11,438 bases of DNA from Chloroflexota bacterium (GTDB lineage: Bacteria; Chloroflexota; Dehalococcoidia; Lucifugimonadales; Lucifugimonadaceae). Both the position numbers and the translations under genes were made by a program. The notes beneath the pieces are model-generated. The model was not told the DNA's origin. It was given only the letters and a program-made list of their open reading frames with translations, and ran no database searches. The DNA lies in the NCBI GenBank assembly GCA_009837685.1, contig VXTA01000187.1, positions 1-11,438 on the forward strand, written 5' to 3'. Positions 7,353 to 11,438 of the stretch are shown here, piece by piece (position 1 is the stretch's first letter; each line of letters starts with the position of its first letter).

Positions 7353-8771
7353 ATGGCAAATGCCAATGATGTGATCAAGATGATGGAGGAGTCGGGGTCG
7401 CAATGGTTGGACCTGCGATTCACCGACGTTCCGGGCACCTGGCAACACGTGTCCTTCCCCAAGCACGAAGTAACGGAAGACCTCTTCGCCGAAGGTACCG
7501 GTTTCGATGGCTCCAGCATCCGTGGATTCCAGACCATCGACGAATCGGACATGCTCCTATTCCCCGACGCTGACACGGCGACGGTAGACCCATTCATTCC
7601 GGGCACGGTTTCGATCATTGCCGACGTTAAAGACCCGATCACGGGAGCGGACTATGATCGGAGCCCGCGCCATGTGACGGCGAAAGCGGAGGCTTACTTG
7701 AAGTCGACCGGCATCGGTGACACCTCGTACTGGGGTGCCGAAGCCGAATTCTTCATCTTCGACAGCGTTTCGTATGGCGGCGCCTCCAACTCTGCGCACT
7801 ACGAGGTCGACTCGGAAGAGGCGATCTGGAACACGGGCAACGCCACCGACCTTTCGGGCGAAGGTCCAAACTTGGGTCACAAGCTCCGCCACAAGGGCGG
7901 CTACTTCCCTGCACCGCCTTCGGACACTCAGACGGTGATCCGGCACGAGGCTTGCGAAGCGATGGCCCGTTTCGGGATTGAGATCGAGAAACACCACCAC
8001 GAGGTTGCGACCGCTGGCCAGGGTGAGATCAACTGGCGATTCTCACCGTTGAAGCTTGCAGCCGACCACGTGATGGCCTACAAGTACTGCCTGAAGAACA
8101 CTGCCGCCAAGCACGGCAAGACCGCAACTTTCATGCCTAAGCCCTTGTTCGAAGACAACGGCACGGGCATGCATACTCACCAGTCGATCTGGAAAGACGG
8201 CTCGCCGATGTTCGCGGGTGATGGGTACGCCGGTTTGAGCGAGATGGCTCTCAACTACATCGGCGGACTGCTCAAGCACGGCGACGCGCTGATGGCGCTG
8301 GTCGCACCGAGCAGTAACTCGTACAAGCGATTGGTTCCCGGCTTCGAGGCTCCGACGATCTTGGCGTTGTCGGCACGAAACCGCTCAGCTGCGGCCCGAA
8401 TTCCGATGTACTCGCAGTCACCAAACGCGAAGCGTGTGGAGTTCCGACCTCCGGACCCGACTTGCAACCCGTACCTCGCCTTCTCGGCGATGTTGATGGC
8501 TGGTCTCGACGGAATAGCCACCGGCGCGAGCCCGGGCGAGCCGATCGAAGAGGACCTCTACGAGATGGACCCATCAACGTTGAACCAGGTTCCGGGCAGC
8601 TTGTCTGAAGCGTTGGATGCGTTGGAAGCCGACAACGAATTCCTGCTCAAGGGTGGCGTCTTCACGCCTGACCTGCTTGAGGCCTACATCGACTTCAAGC
8701 GCGAGAACGAGGTCGACGCGGTCCGGTTGCGCCCGCACCCGTACGAGTTCTTCCTCAGCTACGACGCATAG
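7353..8771 (+). CDS. glnA: glutamine synthetase type I
   Basis: This enzyme makes glutamine from glutamate, ammonia and ATP and is the main entry of ammonia into metabolism; it forms a cytosolic dodecamer. The 472 residues fit GSI. Visible signatures are DGSSIRG (52-58), metal ligands in EAEFFIF (E130, E132), E212 and E225 in the IEKHHHEVATAGQGE stretch, the ATP-site motif KPLFEDNGTGMHTHQS (H274), the substrate loop NSYKRL, and RVEFR (E363). DLY at 401-403 places Y403 at the GlnE adenylylation tyrosine of the GSI-beta class, but the following residues are EMDPST rather than the usual LPPEE. The gene has a good Shine-Dalgarno (AGGAGAG), its own leader, and a strong terminator 22 bp after the stop, so it is probably monocistronic. 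The phased repeat upstream may give nitrogen control. Confidence 0.98.
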   Translation: MANANDVIKMMEESGSQWLDLRFTDVPGTWQHVSFPKHEVTEDLFAEGTGFDGSSIRGFQTIDESDMLLFPDADTATVDPFIPGTVSIIADVKDPITGADYDRSPRHVTAKAEAYLKSTGIGDTSYWGAEAEFFIFDSVSYGGASNSAHYEVDSEEAIWNTGNATDLSGEGPNLGHKLRHKGGYFPAPPSDTQTVIRHEACEAMARFGIEIEKHHHEVATAGQGEINWRFSPLKLAADHVMAYKYCLKNTAAKHGKTATFMPKPLFEDNGTGMHTHQSIWKDGSPMFAGDGYAGLSEMALNYIGGLLKHGDALMALVAPSSNSYKRLVPGFEAPTILALSARNRSAAARIPMYSQSPNAKRVEFRPPDPTCNPYLAFSAMLMAGLDGIATGASPGEPIEEDLYEMDPSTLNQVPGSLSEALDALEADNEFLLKGGVFTPDLLEAYIDFKRENEVDAVRLRPHPYEFFLSYDA

Positions 8772-8793
8772 TCGTAAGCCTCAAGAGTTCGAG

Positions 8794-8829
8794 AAACGCC
8801 CCGAACGTGTTGTCGGGGCGTTTCTTTTT
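8794..8829 (+). terminator. intrinsic terminator of glnA
   Basis: A perfect 11-bp stem (8794-8804 with 8813-8823, GC-rich core CGCCCCGA) around an 8-nt loop is followed by a T-rich tail TTTCTTTTTG. It lies 22 bp after the glnA stop and is the clearest terminator in the window. Confidence 0.92.
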
Positions 8830-8845
8830 GTTCTAGGAGTGCTAT

Positions 8846-8895
8846 CTCAAGTGAGGAATGATTCTTGGAATCAAAAGAATGAATGATGAATCATT
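8846..8895. repeat. cluster of AT-rich palindromes between glnA and the dipeptidase gene
   Basis: Several inverted repeats overlap here: CTCA-AG-TGAG (8846-8855), GAAT-G-ATTC (8856-8864), AATGAT-GA-ATCATT (8882-8895), and a wider 8-bp pair AATGATTC (8857-8864) with GAATCATT (8888-8895). The cluster sits between two convergent genes after the glnA terminator. It may act as a weak bidirectional terminator or a protein site; on the minus strand it lacks a good U-run. Confidence 0.35.
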
Positions 8896-8931
8896 TTGGG
8901 TCGGAGCCTCGAATCGCGCGTGATCTGGTGT

Positions 8932-9951
8932 TCAGACCCAGACCTCATCAAACAGCCGCAACCAGTTCCCGCCTAGGATTTTGATCACGTCTTCGTCGGA
9001 GTAGCCGCGTTGCAGAAGGGATTCGGACAATACCGGCAACTGGTCTGGGGTTTTCAGTCCTTCTGGGTATTGATCCTCCCATGCCAAAGGCATGCCGCTG
9101 TGGCCTGTGAAACTGGAAGGGTATTTGGTGCCTTGCTGGCCGCCAATAAACTTCCAGAACTCTTCGGGTTGGTCTTGGGTGTGGTCGGTGCCGATACCAA
9201 CGTGGTCGACGCCCACCATGTCTACTAGATGGTCGATGGCGTCTAGATAGTCGTCGATAGTGGAGTCGTAGATGTTTCGTAGGAATCCTTGGATGCAGGT
9301 AGCACCGATAACGCCACCCTTTTCGGCCATCGTTTTTATCGCCTTGTCCGTCTTGTTCCGACGATGGTCGAAATACGACTTGGCATTGGCGTGAGTTATA
9401 GCGACCGGCTTTGTCGAGACCTCGATGCTCTCCTGCGTCGTCGCGATCCCGACATGAGAAAGATCGAGGAGAATACCAAGCCGGTTCATCTCCTGCACTG
9501 CGTCGACGCCAAAATTCGTTAGGCCGCCGTCTTGGCGCTCCATGCATCCGTCGCCGAGAAGATTGCGCTCGTGATACGTGACCTGCATGATACGGACACC
9601 GAGTTTGTGGAACAGTTCCAGCCGATCCAGATCATTCTCGATCGGCGACGTGTTCTGCCACCCGAAGATGATGCCCGTCTTGCCCTCTCGTTTAGCGCGG
9701 TGAATGTCGTCGACGGTCTCGACCAAAAGGATTTGGTCGGGCCGTTGCCGGAACCGGACGTACCACTTCGCGATCATGTCGAGCGTCTCTTCGTAGCCTT
9801 CCCATGTGGCCTGGGTGGCGTTAATAGCCGCCACGCCACCTGCGTTCAGGCTTTCGAACACAGCGTCGCTGTCCCAGTTGCTCACATTCAACGCATCTAT
9901 AACTACTGCCTCGTCGTACAGCCTTCGTGCGTGGTCAGTATCGGTTCTCAT
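8932..9951 (-). CDS. M19 (renal dipeptidase) family protein with altered metal site
   Basis: This is a 339-residue member of the M19 membrane-dipeptidase family within the amidohydrolase superfamily. It has no signal peptide or lipobox, so it should be cytosolic. ATG 9951 is preferred over TTG 9963 because a GGGGGAA run lies just before it. The C-terminal part of the active site is well kept: LDLSHVG (H166), AITHA (H187), R198 in HRRNKTD, and GIGTD (D256) lie at the same spacing as H198, H219, R230 and D288 of human renal dipeptidase. The N-terminal ligands are not: the usual DGHxD reads IDALNV, losing His and Asp, and the ligand Glu of GVEGG reads GWQN (Q99). It may therefore bind one metal and use another substrate. 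I recall similar bacterial M19 relatives, so this may be an existing subgroup. It diverges from the transaldolase-like gene. Confidence 0.87.
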   Translation of the reverse strand: MRTDTDHARRLYDEAVVIDALNVSNWDSDAVFESLNAGGVAAINATQATWEGYEETLDMIAKWYVRFRQRPDQILLVETVDDIHRAKREGKTGIIFGWQNTSPIENDLDRLELFHKLGVRIMQVTYHERNLLGDGCMERQDGGLTNFGVDAVQEMNRLGILLDLSHVGIATTQESIEVSTKPVAITHANAKSYFDHRRNKTDKAIKTMAEKGGVIGATCIQGFLRNIYDSTIDDYLDAIDHLVDMVGVDHVGIGTDHTQDQPEEFWKFIGGQQGTKYPSSFTGHSGMPLAWEDQYPEGLKTPDQLPVLSESLLQRGYSDEDVIKILGGNWLRLFDEVWV

Positions 9952-10092
9952 CAATTCCCCCAATATGGATTGCGCCCAGAATGTCTCGAAGTTTACGACG
10001 CGACGCTATCTTCGGAAATTCCATTTAAACTTCAATCAAGCAATCAAGGCATCCCAGCCATTAGTTCCGAAATCATCGCGGAGAGTAAAGAC
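9952..10092. promoter_or_regulatory. divergent spacer between dipeptidase and transaldolase-like genes
   Basis: This 141-bp region should contain both outward promoters. It holds the inverted pair TTCGGAA (10011-10017) and TTCCGAA (10065-10071), centred 54 bp apart, and between them a tandem CAATCAAG repeat (10033-10040, 10041-10048) in an AT-rich stretch. GGAGAG at 10080-10085 is the ribosome binding site of the + strand gene. Promoter boxes cannot be set with confidence. Confidence 0.45.
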
Positions 10093-10869
10093 ATGCAGCA
10101 GACAGCACAATCCACCAACGGCGCACCAGACTCGGCCTTCATGGCGATGGGTGCAGCCGAGATGAACCGAGCAACGGCAGCCAGCCCTGCTGTGTGGCTC
10201 GCTGGCGATCCGGAAGACCTAAAACCGTGGATGAGCCGCGGTGCCGCCGGCATCGTCACCAACACTGTGGTTCTGAACGAGATGGTCCAGAAATACGGGC
10301 AGATGACAGAAGTCATCCAGCGCTATCTCGACATCACCGACAAGAAGGTCGCGGTCGAGATCGACGGCCACTCGACGCAGGAACTCCTCGATGTCGGCGA
10401 AGTCTTCACCAAGATGTCCGATCAGGTCATCCTCAAGATCCCGTGCACCGTTAACGCCCTCGGCGCATTCGCAGAACTCAAAAAAGCCGGCATCGAGACC
10501 TTCTGCACCACCGTATTCACCATCAACCAAGCCGTCGCAGTTGCCCAAGCAGGTGTCGATCACGTTCTACCCTTCTGCGAACCCTACCGCGACGTCTCTG
10601 GCGATCCGACCGCTTTGGTGCGCGACCTCCGGGACATCTTCGCCGACTGGGCGAATCGACCCTACATCACCGCCGCTCTAGTGCGATCCAAAGAGACCGC
10701 CGAAGCCGCCCTCCGCGACGGCGCCGACGGCATCATCGTCTTCTGGCCCATCTTCGAAGAGATGCTCCAAGCCAAATTCACCGACGAATGGAACACTACA
10801 TTCCTCAACGAATGGAACGCGATGCACGATGCCGGACTGCTAGAAGGCGTGCCATATAGTCGGCACTAG
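10093..10869 (+). CDS. transaldolase / fructose-6-phosphate aldolase family protein
   Basis: This is a 258-residue class I aldolase-fold protein of the transaldolase family. ATG 10093 is chosen because GGAGAG stands 7 nt upstream; the longer open frame back to 9532 is antisense to the dipeptidase gene and is not coding. K115 in ILKIPCT is the Schiff-base lysine of the VKIP motif. Other matches to the FSA/TalC group are GIVTN (N57), the TTVFTINQAVAVAQAG strand-helix, and GADGIIVFWPIFEEML near the end. Differences are clear: TNPSL reads TNTVV, the N-terminal Asp of the YLD strand appears as Ala (WLA, A37), and the arginine loop after PF reads CEPYRD, about two residues longer than in FSA. It probably does aldol chemistry, but the donor substrate may differ from dihydroxyacetone or sugar phosphates. 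It converges on fabI with a 20-bp gap. Confidence 0.85.
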   Translation: MQQTAQSTNGAPDSAFMAMGAAEMNRATAASPAVWLAGDPEDLKPWMSRGAAGIVTNTVVLNEMVQKYGQMTEVIQRYLDITDKKVAVEIDGHSTQELLDVGEVFTKMSDQVILKIPCTVNALGAFAELKKAGIETFCTTVFTINQAVAVAQAGVDHVLPFCEPYRDVSGDPTALVRDLRDIFADWANRPYITAALVRSKETAEAALRDGADGIIVFWPIFEEMLQAKFTDEWNTTFLNEWNAMHDAGLLEGVPYSRH

Positions 10870-10889
10870 CGGGCTTTCGCTGCAGCGCT

Positions 10890-11438
10890 TTATAGCGCAA
10901 TAATCCCATACCCCGCATCGACCGGTATCACCGCGCCCGTGATACCGCTCGCCATATCGCTCAGCAAAAACAGCGCCGTATCGCCGACCTCACGATGCGT
11001 GATGTTGCGTTTCAACGGCGACCGATCCCGGTGAGCACGCGTCATGTCGCGGAAACCTGGGATGCTCCGCGCCGCTAGCGTCGGCAATGGTCCTGCCGAA
11101 ATTGCGTTCACGCGTACATTCCGGTCACCAAACTCCGCCGCTAGCTGCCGAACCTCGTTCTCTAACGCCGCTTTCGCAGTCCCCATGATGTTGTAGCCGG
11201 GATACACCCGCTGCGAAGCATCGAAAGTCATCCTCAACGCCGCACCAACGTCAGTCATCAGAGGCACGGCGCGCGAAACCACCGGCATCAGCGTATAGGC
11301 GCTAGTCTCCAACGCCGTGCGGAAACCCTGACGTCCCGTCGTCGAGAATTCGCCGCCTAAATCGTCTCGCTCTGCATACGCCACCGAATGAACCACGAAA
11401 TCGATGCCGCCCCACTTGTCGCCAACCTGGTCGTAGAC
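10890..11438 (-). CDS. fabI: enoyl-[acyl-carrier-protein] reductase FabI, N-terminus outside window
   Basis: This is the C-terminal 182 residues of the NADH-dependent enoyl-ACP reductase that completes each cycle of type II fatty acid synthesis. The frame is open to the window end. The first visible part, WGGIDFVVHSVAYA, is the typical FabI stretch that follows the missing cofactor-binding region. The catalytic motif Y-x6-K is present in PGYNIMGTAKAALE and matches E. coli Y156 and K163; the residue matching E. coli Y146 appears to be Phe (MTFDAS). It continues as VRVNAISAGPLPTLAA and ends with ITGAVIPVDAGYG, both family hallmarks. Ordinary short-chain dehydrogenases use Y-x3-K, which supports FabI. 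GTG 11396 is not the real start, because FabI-like sequence continues upstream of it. It is convergent with the transaldolase-like gene. Confidence 0.95.
   Translation of the reverse strand, partial: VYDQVGDKWGGIDFVVHSVAYAERDDLGGEFSTTGRQGFRTALETSAYTLMPVVSRAVPLMTDVGAALRMTFDASQRVYPGYNIMGTAKAALENEVRQLAAEFGDRNVRVNAISAGPLPTLAARSIPGFRDMTRAHRDRSPLKRNITHREVGDTALFLLSDMASGITGAVIPVDAGYGIIAL

Noticed and set aside
9532..10092. N-terminal 187-codon extension of the transaldolase-like frame
   Set aside because: It is antisense to the M19 gene and shows no family similarity. A strong ribosome binding site precedes ATG 10093, where the homologous part begins.
10885..10898. Bidirectional terminator between the transaldolase-like gene and fabI
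   Set aside because: The GCGCT-TTAT-AGCGC stem is only five pairs, has no T-run on either side, and includes the fabI stop codon in its loop.
10890..11396. Complete short-chain dehydrogenase starting at GTG 11396
   Set aside because: FabI-type sequence (WGGIDF) continues upstream in the same frame to the window end, so the gene is truncated there and the GTG is internal.

Overview
This is a bacterial chromosomal window, probably from a mid-to-high GC environmental bacterium. The organism cannot be fixed from 11.4 kb. The gene mix (MutS2, type I FabI, glutamine synthetase I with an adenylylation-type tyrosine, an enolase-superfamily dehydratase beside an aldo/keto reductase, an M19 dipeptidase) would suit a Chloroflexota lineage such as the SAR202-like Dehalococcoidia, but that is a guess. 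I see no tRNA, rRNA, CRISPR array, integrase, transposase or phage gene.

Layout. Positions 1-878 (-) hold an alpha/beta hydrolase that lacks only its last residues at the window edge. Diverging from it is mutS2 (952-3435, +), which meets rlmN (3416-4585, -) tail to tail with a 20-bp overlap. Upstream of rlmN on the minus strand lies a tight gene series, transcribed in the order pentapeptide-repeat protein (7148-6732), aldo/keto reductase (6701-5775), mandelate-racemase-type enolase-superfamily enzyme (5778-4615), then rlmN. The gaps are 30 bp, an ATGA overlap and 29 bp, so the four genes are probably one operon. A 204-bp divergent spacer then leads to glnA (7353-8771, +). It carries an 11-bp-phased direct repeat and a GC hairpin, and glnA ends at a clear intrinsic terminator. 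A divergent M19 dipeptidase (9951-8932, -) and a transaldolase-family gene (10093-10869, +) share a 141-bp spacer. The window closes with the C-terminal part of fabI (11438-10890, -).

Function. The AKR plus MR-type enzyme suggests oxidation of a sugar or hydroxy acid followed by acid dehydration or epimerisation; no lactonase or aldolase is present to complete a pathway. glnA (ammonia assimilation), fabI (fatty acid elongation), rlmN (rRNA/tRNA methylation) and mutS2 (recombination control or collided-ribosome rescue) are housekeeping genes.

I found no complete new multi-gene system. The points most worth checking are: (1) a GC-rich palindromic segment carried in frame in the MutS2 linker; (2) an M19 dipeptidase whose HxD and Glu metal ligands appear replaced while both His ligands remain; (3) a transaldolase-like protein with its Schiff-base Lys but altered donor-pocket motifs; (4) Glu in place of the Asp of the His-Asp dyad in the enolase-superfamily enzyme; (5) a phased GAAAC repeat upstream of glnA resembling half a GlnR box.
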